Counted from the stretch's first letter, positions 16,148-25,454 are shown. The stretch: 40,102 bases of DNA from an uncultured Bacteroidales bacterium (GCA_937906165.1 CALCYA010000058.1:1-40102), one strand, 5' to 3'. Translations and numbers: made by a program. The notes: generated by a model not told the origin, from the sequence alone.

Positions 16148-18655
16148 TTACTTTACAACAGCTTTGAAAGCCTTTGTACCGCTCTTGATGAGATAGATAC
16201 CACCTGCAAGCTCAATTCCGTCCATACGGCCGCTGTAGAGCTTTACGCCACGTAGAGTATACACTTCAACAAAGTCTGCATCAGCAAAGGAGTCCTCTAT
16301 CGAAAGAGGCAAAAGAGAAACAGTCTCAAATGAAGAGAAGTCGGAAGCTCCATAACCGTCAGCACCCTGTACACGGTAAGAATATCTGCAACCGGCCTCA
16401 AGGTTATCAAAGAGACGGCTACAAGCCTCTACACCTTCAACAGACGCCACAAGCTCCATTACAACGTCGCTTGCTGCACGCACTGAAATGTTGTCCAGAT
16501 ATACACGTTTCTCATTTGCATCAGACTCTGTAGTAAACAACACATGGAACTCACCTGCAACATCCGCAACAAGCGTGTATACAACCTCTGATGCAGTTGG
16601 GACAAATGTCTCGGAATACACGACTTCACCGTCAACAGCACTCACAACGCTCACTGTAAGTTGAGGCTCAATATCGCTTGAGCTGTATAAAGAAGAGGTA
16701 AAAGAGACTGTCACCTTGCCGTCGGCATTCAACACGGGAGTCTTCAACGAGCCTGCGGCAACAGAACTGCCCACACGTAGCGCTCCGCCCTCGCTGTAAA
16801 CACCCTCGGCACTCCAACCGTCTGAAATTGTATAATCATTGATGGTTGAAGAGATATCCGTATTGTTCTTGACGCATTCCATAAAATCCTCTTCCAGCAG
16901 AGCCACAGCATCACCTTCGCCGGCAGCAGTTTCAGTCACTTTGTACAGCTCCACATTATAACCCGAAGCACCCTCGAGAGCCTCCCAATTTGCCACGAAT
17001 GACGATTCATTGACATCGGTTGCAGGCAATACTTGTGGGGCCGATTCAAAAACACCTGCAAGAAAATCGAAGGATATAACTCCGTCCACATATTGTATAT
17101 TTGTGACAGGCTTGTTCATATAACCGCCGGCATAGACTTTGGCTGCCGGGATTGAACTGTTGGTGAGTTCTGTATTACCTTTTGTTCCCGGCCATACATC
17201 CCCCCTGAGACTCTCAACAAACTCCTGGGCAGTTACCTTGCCGTAAACCAAAAGTTCATTGTCTGCCGGGATGAGCGTGTAACGCGGATGCCCAGCAGTG
17301 CCGTTGATGGTATTGTTGTTCCACGCCGATTCAAGGTAGTCGACGTGTACTATGAGCATACCCTCACCGAAGAGATAGGTGTCCCACCCCTCGCGTTTGC
17401 GGTTCTCAAGGATGTAGTACTCGTTGCTGTTTGCCTCATTGACAATCTTATAGGCCGAGCCGCCACGCGTGAGCGCCTCCATTGAGTAATGACCTTTAGA
17501 ATCAAGTTCTATGAGTTTTCTCCACCCGCAGGCGTCACGCTGATATGCGCTGTACCCCACCGGCACATACCCCTCTGCCACATAGTTGCCCTGGTCCATC
17601 ACATCCCAATAATCCATACCCCAATTGCCGGCACCTTTGGTATCGTAGATATCGTGGAGACCCAAACAATGGGAGAACTCATGACAGATAAGTCCTATTC
17701 CTGCAAGCACCTTACCTATCTCCGCTTCATATTTCTGGTTAAGGACAAGCTCACCGCTGCAAGCGTATGTGTCACATCGGACACCATTGACCGTGATTGA
17801 ACCGGCCTGCGAGCTCAGTTTCCACTGATGTGGCCATATGGTATTTGCATCAGCACCAGACGACTCGGAATAGCCGGCATAAAGGCAATATACAAACTCA
17901 ACCTCGCCGTCACCGTTGTTGTCGCACAAAGAGAAGTCATAGCCTGCATCGGCAGCCTTCTGGATCCCGTGCTTTATGGCATAGCTGGGCCTTGTATCAT
18001 CGCCATTGGCCTTGTTTGCTCCGTAATATGCCATATTGTTATCGAGAGTAACGATATCCGAAACAATGAAATTGGGCTTGAAGAGGCTATCGGACTGCGC
18101 AATGAAATAGTCACGTGCACTGCCCACACTGTTAACCAGTGGATTCTCGTATACATACCCCGATGCATTCAGGATATTCTCGATATCCTCTTTCTTATAT
18201 GTGAACTTACAATCGGGGAACTCCACAAGCAACACAGCCACATTCACCTCACCGGTCGTGGGAACAGAAGCAGCCTTCCGAATAGCCGTCCTGTACTTTA
18301 CAGAGCGTTCAGCAGAAGCCTTTTCTATAGCTGCATCCATTGAAGGATAATCGATGGATGCAATAAGGTTTTTCTCGTAAAGAGTGCGGTGAGCGTCGTC
18401 GTGTGCCAGACACTTTGTCGAGACGAAATTACCCTCTGTCGAGAATGTGGCATATGAAAAATCGCCGTTGGCCTCCTTTACAAGAGGTTTACCGTCGACA
18501 GTCATATAATAGTGCAGCGCCTCGTCTCCGGTCAGTACCACAGTAAGCATAGTACCGTCGGACTGTTTCGCCTTGAATGGTGCTCTACGTGCCGGTGCAG
18601 CAAAGGCCGCCACAACAACAAACAACACCATAAGAAAGAATAAAAATCTTTTCAT
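16148..18655 (-). CDS. Secreted M6-family metalloprotease
   Basis: An 835-residue exported zinc protease related to the immune inhibitor A (M6) peptidases. Residues 1-20 are a signal peptide ending AAFAA; a propeptide-like region runs to about 130. The catalytic domain has the metal motif HEFSHCLGLHD (325-335) with the general-base Glu326, followed by GMDYWDVMDQG (346-356), the Met-turn region. A DNNGDGEVEF loop (245-254) looks calcium-binding. Residues about 535-580 are a fibronectin III-like module (NESSFVANWEALEGASGYNV), then a beta-rich jelly-roll-like module (about 600-740). The end, EVYTLRGVKLYSG...GGIYLIKSG, resembles a C-terminal secretion or anchoring module of Bacteroidetes. It is monocistronic. 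Substrate is not known. Confidence 0.88.
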   Translation of the reverse strand: MKRFLFFLMVLFVVVAAFAAPARRAPFKAKQSDGTMLTVVLTGDEALHYYMTVDGKPLVKEANGDFSYATFSTEGNFVSTKCLAHDDAHRTLYEKNLIASIDYPSMDAAIEKASAERSVKYRTAIRKAASVPTTGEVNVAVLLVEFPDCKFTYKKEDIENILNASGYVYENPLVNSVGSARDYFIAQSDSLFKPNFIVSDIVTLDNNMAYYGANKANGDDTRPSYAIKHGIQKAADAGYDFSLCDNNGDGEVEFVYCLYAGYSESSGADANTIWPHQWKLSSQAGSITVNGVRCDTYACSGELVLNQKYEAEIGKVLAGIGLICHEFSHCLGLHDIYDTKGAGNWGMDYWDVMDQGNYVAEGYVPVGYSAYQRDACGWRKLIELDSKGHYSMEALTRGGSAYKIVNEANSNEYYILENRKREGWDTYLFGEGMLIVHVDYLESAWNNNTINGTAGHPRYTLIPADNELLVYGKVTAQEFVESLRGDVWPGTKGNTELTNSSIPAAKVYAGGYMNKPVTNIQYVDGVISFDFLAGVFESAPQVLPATDVNESSFVANWEALEGASGYNVELYKVTETAAGEGDAVALLEEDFMECVKNNTDISSTINDYTISDGWSAEGVYSEGGALRVGSSVAAGSLKTPVLNADGKVTVSFTSSLYSSSDIEPQLTVSVVSAVDGEVVYSETFVPTASEVVYTLVADVAGEFHVLFTTESDANEKRVYLDNISVRAASDVVMELVASVEGVEACSRLFDNLEAGCRYSYRVQGADGYGASDFSSFETVSLLPLSIEDSFADADFVEVYTLRGVKLYSGRMDGIELAGGIYLIKSGTKAFKAVVK

Positions 18656-18750
18656 TTATATATTTGTACGTGTAATCAACAATAATAGATTCGTGCGGCA
18701 GACACCATGCACCCAAACAGACACAATTCCATACAACCGCATTATAAATG

Positions 18751-18758
18751 CAAAAATA
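18751..18758 (-). promoter_or_regulatory. Putative -7 box of the M6 protease gene
   Basis: Minus-strand TATTTTTG fits TAnnTTTG and would give a leader of about 90 bases. No -33 TTG is evident at the right spacing, so support is modest. Confidence 0.35.
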
Positions 18759-18818
18759 GCAAAAATCCCGATTACTTTTTAATAAATAATCATTTATTGA
18801 CAGTACAAATATCGCTTT

Positions 18819-19727
18819 TTATCCATTTTTCACCTCGCGAGGCCCTTCAACGGTGCTTACAAGATAGATACTAACCCCTATCAGCAGCAAAGACAACAAT
18901 ACCACCGGTTCAAAGCGGTCCATTCCCGTGAGGAAAGAGACGAACGCAGCCACTATAAGAGTCACATATCCGTAAAGAGCGACAACCGTGCTTTTCAGAT
19001 ATTTCAATCCGATAGGAATGAGGAAATATGTAACTACTGTCGGGAATAACAGCACGAACAGCAGCACCAAAAATGGCTTCACATGGAAACCGCCTGTGAA
19101 AAGCGGAGCGCTGAATCCAACGAAAAATGTAAATATCAACGACATACAGGCAGCTGAAGAGAACGTGTAGCGCAATATGGTAACACTGGAGAGATGCCCC
19201 ACCATACGTGCCGAAAAAACGAGATATACAGCATATATGACCGACGCTGCGATAGCCAGCATGTTCCCGAGCATTGCGTTGCTTGCCACCTCCTTGGACG
19301 GTTCGGAGAGAATGCAAAGCATTGCACCTGCAAAACCCACAGCCAATCCCATCAGACGCCTTGCGTCCACACTTTCGCGGTAAACCGCAGCAGAGACAAT
19401 CACCACCCAAAGAGGCTGCATGGCATTGAATATTGCAAAATTCACAGGTGTGGTATAACTTATGCTGAGCGCATATAGTGACATATAACCGAAAATACCG
19501 AAAGCACCGAGGATAACCAGTTTGAAAACATCCTTGCGCCCCACATTCTCCGGTTTTATAAAGATGGAGACAATCCAGAAGACAACAGCTCCGAAAGCCA
19601 GACGCACCGAAACACAACTCAACGGAGCAATCCACAGCGGCAACAGATAGCCGAGAGCATTCACGTTCAATCCACTGAACACACGCGCCACGAACAGCGC
19701 TACAGAACCTTTATTATAACCATTCAT
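18819..19727 (-). CDS. EamA/DMT-family transporter
   Basis: A 302-residue inner-membrane protein with about ten hydrophobic helices arranged as two EamA repeats (about 10-140 and 150-290). Typical features are the conserved motif YALSISYTTPVNFAIFNAMQ PLWV in repeat one and IGLKYLKSTVVALYGYVTLI in repeat two. DMT members export metabolites or amino acids; substrate cannot be deduced. Its start lies 10 bases after the stop of the MFS gene, so the two are probably co-transcribed, divergently from gadB-glsA. Confidence 0.85.
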   Translation of the reverse strand: MNGYNKGSVALFVARVFSGLNVNALGYLLPLWIAPLSCVSVRLAFGAVVFWIVSIFIKPENVGRKDVFKLVILGAFGIFGYMSLYALSISYTTPVNFAIFNAMQPLWVVIVSAAVYRESVDARRLMGLAVGFAGAMLCILSEPSKEVASNAMLGNMLAIAASVIYAVYLVFSARMVGHLSSVTILRYTFSSAACMSLIFTFFVGFSAPLFTGGFHVKPFLVLLFVLLFPTVVTYFLIPIGLKYLKSTVVALYGYVTLIVAAFVSFLTGMDRFEPVVLLSLLLIGVSIYLVSTVEGPREVKNG

Positions 19728-19737
19728 AAGAGGAAAG

Positions 19738-20928
19738 TCAACGTTTCACAAACAGACGATTCAACACCAAAGGCACTAAAAACACAAAGCCGACAATAGA
19801 GTTCAAAAGAAAAGAAGAGGCTTCACCCTTAACTCCAAACAAATCCTGCAAAAGCTCTATCACAAAAGGAGATACCACTATAGCTACATAGTTCATTGTC
19901 ATCACAAGCGCAAGCGCTGTAGTGACCTTGTTTGCCGATGCCGACGATGCTGTCGCGTCATATATGTAAGGCTGTGCCATTCCATAACCGAAGCCCGCCA
20001 CAATGCAACCGATAACAATAAACAGCAACGAGCTGTTGAGGGATATATCAAGCAGACCCAGCGCTATGAACAACAAAGACACCCACAATATATTACCTTT
20101 GAGCAGTGCAAGAATACGGTTTATGAAAAGCCCGGGAGTCATCATTGACAGGAAGAACACCGCTGTCACAAGCCCGGCTACAGCACTGTCGTGCCCGAGC
20201 TTTCCCAAAAGAAAAGGCAAGTCTATGCTAACCGCCATTACAAGATAGGTTATAAGCAGGTAGAAAAGCATGTATTTTGACAAAGAACGGTAGTTGATGC
20301 CATTACCTGTAGTTTCCGTTTCCTTAACAGGTTGTGCATCAGCCCCTGCAGAGGCCGCATTACGTTTTATGGCAGGCAGCAGTATTATCGAGAATACAGG
20401 CAGCAGATACACCAGGAACGGAAGGCGCCACTGCACATCGGCAAGCCAACCGGTGACAGCTGTAGCCAATACCAGGGCTATATTTGTTATTGCCGAAACA
20501 TATCCGTATTGACGCGTGCGCTCGGCACCCGTAAAGAACTTGGAGACGAGAGTTGTAGACAACGGAACAATGATTCCGGCACCTACTCCCAAAAAGGCAC
20601 TGACAGCTATCAACTGCGTGATACTACCACATACAAAGTATAATGCGCCACTTAAAAGAAACAGCCATAACCCAATATATAACAATCGTATATACCCCAC
20701 TCTTTCACTTATAAAACCGGCCAATAATATAAAAGGGATTATAAGTAACGACGGCAATGTGGTGAGCATCTGGATATCGACTTCCGATGCCTTCGGGAAA
20801 ATAACTGCAAGCTCTTCTGATATCGGCGATACCGCAAGACCCGGCAAAGAAGTCAGTGCCGATACCGACCATATACCCAACAGCGCCCATAGGGTAATAT
20901 ACCCTTTTCCTGTTTCAAATTTTCTCAT
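19738..20928 (-). CDS. MFS transporter
   Basis: A 396-residue major facilitator with about twelve hydrophobic helices and a central cytoplasmic loop near residues 185-210. The loop between helices 2 and 3 reads GFISERVGYIRLL, the MFS motif A position (GxxxDRxGRR in the consensus). GVGAGIIVPLSTTLVSKFF is the usual helix 4 region. The ATG at 20928 (MRKFETGKGYITLW) is chosen because a further 42 codons upstream encode a Cys-rich non-membrane stretch unlike an MFS N-terminus. It heads a two-gene unit with the EamA gene and is divergent from gadB. A role in export of GABA or amino acids is possible from position only. Confidence 0.85.
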   Translation of the reverse strand: MRKFETGKGYITLWALLGIWSVSALTSLPGLAVSPISEELAVIFPKASEVDIQMLTTLPSLLIIPFILLAGFISERVGYIRLLYIGLWLFLLSGALYFVCGSITQLIAVSAFLGVGAGIIVPLSTTLVSKFFTGAERTRQYGYVSAITNIALVLATAVTGWLADVQWRLPFLVYLLPVFSIILLPAIKRNAASAGADAQPVKETETTGNGINYRSLSKYMLFYLLITYLVMAVSIDLPFLLGKLGHDSAVAGLVTAVFFLSMMTPGLFINRILALLKGNILWVSLLFIALGLLDISLNSSLLFIVIGCIVAGFGYGMAQPYIYDATASSASANKVTTALALVMTMNYVAIVVSPFVIELLQDLFGVKGEASSFLLNSIVGFVFLVPLVLNRLFVKR

Positions 20929-21081
20929 AGGTAAAACACTCTTTGTACAGAAGCCTAACAACCGCACCGCACAAAATGTTGCATCATCATAAAAAATATG
21001 AAACAGCGAACCCAACGGAGTACAACAGCGTTTCATCTTCACATACGAAACCAATTTACTAACCTCTAAAAACTGTAGAAA

Positions 21082-22497
21082 ATGAAACAGGAAGATTGTA
21101 TGACCACATCAGTGTTCGGTTCAGAGGAGATGCTCAAGAGCTCACCCGTAGATAAGATTCCGCAACACCCCACCACTCCGGAGATTGCCTACCGCATGGT
21201 AAAGGACGAGACATTCGCGCAGACACAGCCGAGACTCAACCTTGCGACTTTTGTAACGACATATATGGATCCGTACGCCACCAAGCTGATGAACGATGCC
21301 ATAGCCGTGAACTACATCGACGAGACCGAGTATCCCCGTATCGCGGTAATGTGCGCAAAGTGCATCAACATCATCGCCAACCTATGGAACAGCCCCGAGC
21401 AGGCCAAATGGAAAGCCGGAGCATTGGGAATAGGTTCAAGCGAAGCCTGCATGCTTGGTGGCGTGGCAGCCTGGCAGCGCTGGAAGAAACGCCGTATGGC
21501 AGAAGGCAAGCCTGTTGACAAGCCCAACTTCGTCATTTCTTCGGCCTACCAGGTAGTGTGGGAGAAGTTCGCGCAGCTGTGGCAGATTGAGATGCGCACG
21601 GTGCCCTTGACAGCAGAGAAGCTCACACTCTGCCCCGAAGAGGCAATAGCGAAGTGCGACGAGAACACAATCTGTGTAGTTCCCATCATGGGCGTCACAT
21701 GGACCGGACTGAACGACGATGTCAAGGCACTCAACGATGCCCTCGATGCCTACAACAAGAAGACCGGTTACGACATCCCTATCCACGTCGATGCTGCATC
21801 AGGCGGTTTCATCCTGCCGTTCCTCAAACCTGAACTCGAGTGGGACTTCCGCCTCAAGTGGGTACTCTCAATAAGCACCAGCGGCCACAAGTACGGTCTT
21901 GTATATCCCGGCCTTGGCTGGATTGTGTGGAAAGACAAGAAGTTCCTCCCCGACAGCATGTCGTTCAGTGTCAACTACCTTGGAGCCGAGGTGACACAGG
22001 TAGGTCTTAACTTCTCGCGCCCGGCAGCACAGATTCTGGGCCAGTACTACCAGTTCATACGTCTGGGCTATGAGGGCTACAAGGCCATCCAGCACAATTC
22101 TATGGAGATTGCCAAGTATCTGCACGGTGAGATAGGAAAGATGAAGCCTTTCAAGAACTACAGCAGCGAGGTCACCAATCCACTCTTCATCTGGGAGATG
22201 AAGGGCGAGTATGCAAAGCAGTGTAAATGGACACTTTACGATTTGCAGGACAAGCTCAGGCAGAACGGTTGGATGGTACCGGCCTACACGTTGCCGACAA
22301 CATTGGAAAAGACCATTGTGATGCGTATTGTAGTGCGTCAGGGCTTCAGCCGCGACATGGCCGACCAGCTTTTGGGCGACATCAAGGCTGCTGTTGCCGA
22401 GCTCGACAAGCTGCAGTACCCCACACCGTCGCGCCAGAGCATCGACAGCAATATCAAAGTGAAAGGTACAGTATATACTCACACAGGTAAAGGATAA
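21082..22497 (+). CDS. gadB: Glutamate decarboxylase
   Basis: A 471-residue PLP enzyme that converts glutamate to GABA and CO2, consuming a cytoplasmic proton; this supports acid resistance and makes GABA. Visible motifs: FVTTYMDPYATKLM (57-70), GSSEACMLGG (118-127) binding PLP phosphate, HVDAASGGF (235-243) with the Asp contacting the pyridine nitrogen, and STSGHKYGLVYPG with Schiff-base Lys270. The tail ends THTGKG; His467 matches the E. coli GadB His465 that closes the site at high pH, so pH gating is likely kept. A second ATG six codons in is possible. glsA follows 11 bases later. Confidence 0.97.
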   Translation: MKQEDCMTTSVFGSEEMLKSSPVDKIPQHPTTPEIAYRMVKDETFAQTQPRLNLATFVTTYMDPYATKLMNDAIAVNYIDETEYPRIAVMCAKCINIIANLWNSPEQAKWKAGALGIGSSEACMLGGVAAWQRWKKRRMAEGKPVDKPNFVISSAYQVVWEKFAQLWQIEMRTVPLTAEKLTLCPEEAIAKCDENTICVVPIMGVTWTGLNDDVKALNDALDAYNKKTGYDIPIHVDAASGGFILPFLKPELEWDFRLKWVLSISTSGHKYGLVYPGLGWIVWKDKKFLPDSMSFSVNYLGAEVTQVGLNFSRPAAQILGQYYQFIRLGYEGYKAIQHNSMEIAKYLHGEIGKMKPFKNYSSEVTNPLFIWEMKGEYAKQCKWTLYDLQDKLRQNGWMVPAYTLPTTLEKTIVMRIVVRQGFSRDMADQLLGDIKAAVAELDKLQYPTPSRQSIDSNIKVKGTVYTHTGKG

Positions 22498-22508
22498 CTG
22501 ATAAGATT

Positions 22509-23498
22509 ATGAAAAGGGATAGAAGGATTACAAAGGATGAGCTCAAGATTGCCGTCCACGATGCCTACTTGAAGTTCAAGGACAGGAATGACGGACACAA
22601 TGCCGATTATATACCCTACCTTGCCAACATTGACAGCAAGCTCTTCGGTATTGCAGTGTGCCTGCCCGACGGCGATACAATAACCGTGGGAGATTGTGAT
22701 TACCGTTTCGGCATAGAGTCAATATCAAAGGTTGCGACAGCAATCCTTGTACTCAAGGAGTATGGCTGTGAGACGCTGCTCGATATGATTGGTGCCGATG
22801 CCACAGGAATGCCATTCAACTCGGTGCTTGCCATCCTGCTCGAAAACGAGCATCCTTCTACCCCGCTTGTAAATGCAGGAGCAATATCCGCCGTGAGCAT
22901 GGTGAGCCCGGTGGGCAACAGCCGCGGGAAGTGGGAGGCGATAAAGGAGAATATCGAAAAACTGTGTGGCAGCGAGGTTACGCTCATCGACGAACTGTAC
23001 AGGTCGGAAAGCGTCAGCAACCACAACAATCGCGCCATTGCTTGGCTACTGAAGAGTTACAACCGCATATACGACGAGCCCGAATTATCGCTCGACCTGT
23101 ACACGCGCCAATGCTCTTTGGGTGTCACCGCAACACAGCTCTCAACAATGGCTGCAACCATCGCTTGCGGCGGATATAACCCAAAGACAAAGGAGACGGT
23201 TTTTCCCGGCAACCTGACAAGCAGGATCACATCGCTGATGGCAACGGTGGGCTTCTATGAACGTACGGGTGACTGGATGTTCAGTTGCGGCCTGCCAGCC
23301 AAGAGTGGCGTGGGCGGCGGTATTATGGGTGTGCTTCCCGGCGCCTTCGGTATCGCCGCTTTTTCGCCGCCAATAGACAGCGCAGGAAACTCCGTACGTG
23401 CCCAACTTGCGATAAGGTATATTATGGAAGAGCTCAAACTGCATATCTTCGGCTGTGAGAAGTTCGTGATGGTTGAAAAAGAGGCCATTATAGCATAA
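22509..23498 (+). CDS. glsA: Glutaminase
   Basis: A 329-residue serine-dependent glutaminase that hydrolyses glutamine to glutamate and ammonia. The beta-lactamase-like fold has the nucleophile motif SISK with Ser71 and Lys74 in YRFGIESISKVA, followed by LVNAGAIS (about 119-126) and the C-terminal GLPAKSGVGGGIMGVLPG. Length is normal. It follows gadB by 11 bases in one operon: it supplies glutamate to GadB and the released ammonia itself consumes a proton. A terminator hairpin follows at once. Confidence 0.96.
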   Translation: MKRDRRITKDELKIAVHDAYLKFKDRNDGHNADYIPYLANIDSKLFGIAVCLPDGDTITVGDCDYRFGIESISKVATAILVLKEYGCETLLDMIGADATGMPFNSVLAILLENEHPSTPLVNAGAISAVSMVSPVGNSRGKWEAIKENIEKLCGSEVTLIDELYRSESVSNHNNRAIAWLLKSYNRIYDEPELSLDLYTRQCSLGVTATQLSTMAATIACGGYNPKTKETVFPGNLTSRITSLMATVGFYERTGDWMFSCGLPAKSGVGGGIMGVLPGAFGIAAFSPPIDSAGNSVRAQLAIRYIMEELKLHIFGCEKFVMVEKEAIIA

Positions 23499-23501
23499 AA
23501 T

Positions 23502-23534
23502 AGACTCTCTGTGCTACAACAGCACAGAGAGTCT
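23502..23534 (+). terminator. Terminator of gadB-glsA
   Basis: A perfect 14-base stem (AGACTCTCTGTGCT, 23502-23515, with 23521-23534) and 5-base loop ACAAC, three bases after the glsA stop. The tail is GTTTCA only. Confidence 0.75.
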
Positions 23535-23586
23535 GTTTCATCGCAGTAGTTATTTGTATCAATGGACAACTATTATATTATAGCCT

Positions 23587-24135
23587 TCAGTTTTCCAATT
23601 CCTCCATCACCTCTTCCATCTCCTTCTCGAACTCTTCGGCAAAGCCCTCCATTCCAGCGCCGAGTTTTATGGCAAACTCGCGGGCCGACTTGCCCAGTTG
23701 CTTGCCGGCATTGCGCCCAGCCTCACGCAGCTCCTCATCGGACAGGTCTCCTTCATCAATATCCAAATCAAGATTCTCTACACCGAAAGCTTCCATAAAG
23801 CCCTCAATGCCACCTCCCAACTCTTGGAAAAGATCACCCATAGATGAGCCCAAATTATTCAAGGCTGCTTTTGTGAGATATGCACTCATTCTGCCGTTCA
23901 AGCGACCGATCTCACGCAACTCCTCATCGGTATATTCATATTTCTCAAAATCCTTCTCAAGGACATCCAATTTGGCAAGCACCTTTTCCACATCCTCCTC
24001 GGTATATGAATTATAATTCTTTTCAACTTCCCGAACAATCTTTTCCAACTCTTTTATAGGAGTCTGCGAATTGACACAGGCCGTAAAAGAGAACACCACA
24101 AACAATACCGAGAGAGCAAAAACAATTCTTTTCAT
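23587..24135 (-). CDS. Small acidic lipoprotein, DUF6565-like
   Basis: A 182-residue putative lipoprotein. MKRIVFALSVLFVVFSFTAC gives a signal peptide with lipidated Cys20. The mature part is strongly acidic and helical, rich in Glu and Lys (KELEKIVREVEKNYNSYTEE, YEYTDEELREIGRLNGRM, then a Gly-rich hydrophobic patch GSSMGDLFQELGGGIEGFME, ending EEFEKEMEEVMEELEN). I associate this pattern with Bacteroides proteins carrying DUF6565, without a known function. The ATG at 24135 is chosen because it starts the signal peptide and sits after a complete consensus promoter; the longer upstream frame crosses that promoter. It therefore forms its own unit downstream of the sigma/DUF4252 cluster. Confidence 0.75.
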   Translation of the reverse strand: MKRIVFALSVLFVVFSFTACVNSQTPIKELEKIVREVEKNYNSYTEEDVEKVLAKLDVLEKDFEKYEYTDEELREIGRLNGRMSAYLTKAALNNLGSSMGDLFQELGGGIEGFMEAFGVENLDLDIDEGDLSDEELREAGRNAGKQLGKSAREFAIKLGAGMEGFAEEFEKEMEEVMEELEN

Positions 24136-24155
24136 AGTGATTTCTTTTATTTTTC

Positions 24156-24186
24156 CAAAAATAGACATTTTGCCACAAAATGCAAA
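24156..24186 (-). promoter_or_regulatory. Complete promoter of the DUF6565-like lipoprotein gene
   Basis: Minus-strand TTTG (24183-24186), 19 bases, then TATTTTTG (24156-24163): both Bacteroidetes elements at the standard spacing, 20 bases before the ATG. Confidence 0.7.
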
Positions 24187-24221
24187 ATCTCTCAAATGTA
24201 TTTGCCCGACGATTTAAAGAT

Positions 24222-25187
24222 TTACATTCTGAAGGTACCTATTTTGAGTTGCTCCATAATCACCCTGCTGCTTTTGGCACCCACCAGAATCATATTCTTG
24301 CCTATCGTCTTGCACTCCAGGCGTGCAGTACCGTCGAAAAGCCATATCCTGTTCTTCTTGTCAATGGTTATAAGGATTGCCTCCTTGCCGTCATAATCGG
24401 CAATTGAAATATCGGTATAGGTAAAATCATAGTGCTTGCCGCCGAGAGCCACCTGTATATTACATTTGCTGTCAAGGCTTATGCGTGCAGTGTTGTCAGT
24501 AAGTTCATAATTGTCCTTTCCTTTTACACGTGCGCTCTTTTCGTAGTAGAAGCTGTAGGGATAGGTTGCCGAACGGTCGTATACAGCCTGTATCGCATAG
24601 CCGCCCGTCCAGTTTTTATTATCCTTATCTTTGATTACAATGTCGTCATCAGTTGTCTTTGGAATGTACACAATATTGTGTGTGCTTTCAAGAGTAAAAT
24701 ATCTATAGTCTTCAGCAGTCTGCTTGAACTCCGCCCATACACCGCTTTTGAGCCTTGGACGGTACTCGCGCCAATTCATGTTGTCGCGTACAAAATAGCC
24801 GTCATACTCGTAGTGTTTCATGCTGTGGTTCCTGTAAGTGTAGTACAGGGCATCGCCTTCGGGGCAAAGAAGGTGCACGTTCAAAGTGTTGTATACAACC
24901 TCCCAGTTGCCGTTCTTCTTGCGGTCGACATATATCTTGTCATGTGAAATTTTGGGAACGGAAACATTGCATCGCTTGCTTTCAAGATAGAAGAACTTGT
25001 CATCCTCCTTGTACTGCTTGTATTCGTTCCAGGGCTCCACTTTGTCGGCCGGACGGTACTCTATCCATTCCTTACCGTTCTTCAAAAAGTAACCGCCGTT
25101 GTAGGTTACAAGTGCTGTAGTCTGTGCTGTAAGCGACACCATGCCTGCAACAGCAAGCACCAGTGTCAGTAAAATTTTCCTTTTCAT
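24222..25187 (-). CDS. Secreted protein with an internal duplication
   Basis: A 321-residue exported protein not placed in a named family. Residues 1-22 are a signal peptide ending SLTAQ. Two tandem units of about 75 residues follow (29-103 and 128-203), each with a Tyr-Phe strand, a Trp-x-Glu-Tyr-Arg-Pro motif (KEWIEYRP and MNWREYRP), a W-x-E-(Y/F)-K-Q segment, a FYLES/FTLES strand and a VPK/IPK turn before a Lys-rich hairpin. The last 120 residues form another beta-rich region. The pattern resembles small beta-sheet repeat domains, similar in spirit to WG repeats. The ATG at 25187 is used; 12 upstream codons are not part of a signal peptide. Repeat DNA separates it from the upstream gene. 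Confidence 0.75.
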   Translation of the reverse strand: MKRKILLTLVLAVAGMVSLTAQTTALVTYNGGYFLKNGKEWIEYRPADKVEPWNEYKQYKEDDKFFYLESKRCNVSVPKISHDKIYVDRKKNGNWEVVYNTLNVHLLCPEGDALYYTYRNHSMKHYEYDGYFVRDNMNWREYRPRLKSGVWAEFKQTAEDYRYFTLESTHNIVYIPKTTDDDIVIKDKDNKNWTGGYAIQAVYDRSATYPYSFYYEKSARVKGKDNYELTDNTARISLDSKCNIQVALGGKHYDFTYTDISIADYDGKEAILITIDKKNRIWLFDGTARLECKTIGKNMILVGAKSSRVIMEQLKIGTFRM

Positions 25188-25253
25188 TGTTGTATTGTTT
25201 AATAATTTGTTTCTGTTATTCAATAGAATGCCATCTCGACGATTGTAATGAGG

Positions 25254-25291
25254 AGAGATCCCTCGTCGCTTCGCTCTGTCGGGATGACAGG
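25254..25291 (+). repeat. Dispersed 38 bp repeat, copy 2
   Basis: Matches 15926-15963 at 37 of 38 positions. A degenerate third relative at about 25350-25425 keeps GGATGACAGGTACGCGA (and, reversed, the GGGCGTCGA block also found in the 15775-16000 element). Confidence 0.8.
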
Positions 25292-25310
25292 TACGCGATT
25301 ATTGCTCTCT

Positions 25311-25338
25311 GTTATCTGTACTCTGTTATCTGTACTCT
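25311..25338 (+). repeat. Two 14 bp satellite units
   Basis: GTTATCTGTACTCT occurs twice in tandem (25311-25324, 25325-25338), then a partial GTACTT. The same unit type forms the larger array at 25455-25524, on the far side of the third dispersed-repeat copy. Confidence 0.8.
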
Positions 25339-25454
25339 GTACTTGGCGTTCTTGAGATCCTTGACTTTAGCCCCTTCGGGCGTCGACCGTTGGTTCGCTG
25401 CGCTTTAGGATGACAGGTACGCGAGTATTGTTCTCTGTTCTCTGTTCTCTTTTA

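Noticed and set aside
18910..19635. 241-codon minus-strand frame overlapping the EamA gene
   Set aside because: It is in another frame of the same strand, Cys-rich and non-hydrophobic; the EamA frame has clear TM helices.
20929..21054. 42-codon N-terminal extension of the MFS protein
   Set aside because: The added residues are polar and Cys-rich, unlike the family; the MRKFE start precedes the first helix.
21868..22482. 204-codon minus-strand frame
   Set aside because: Antisense shadow of gadB.
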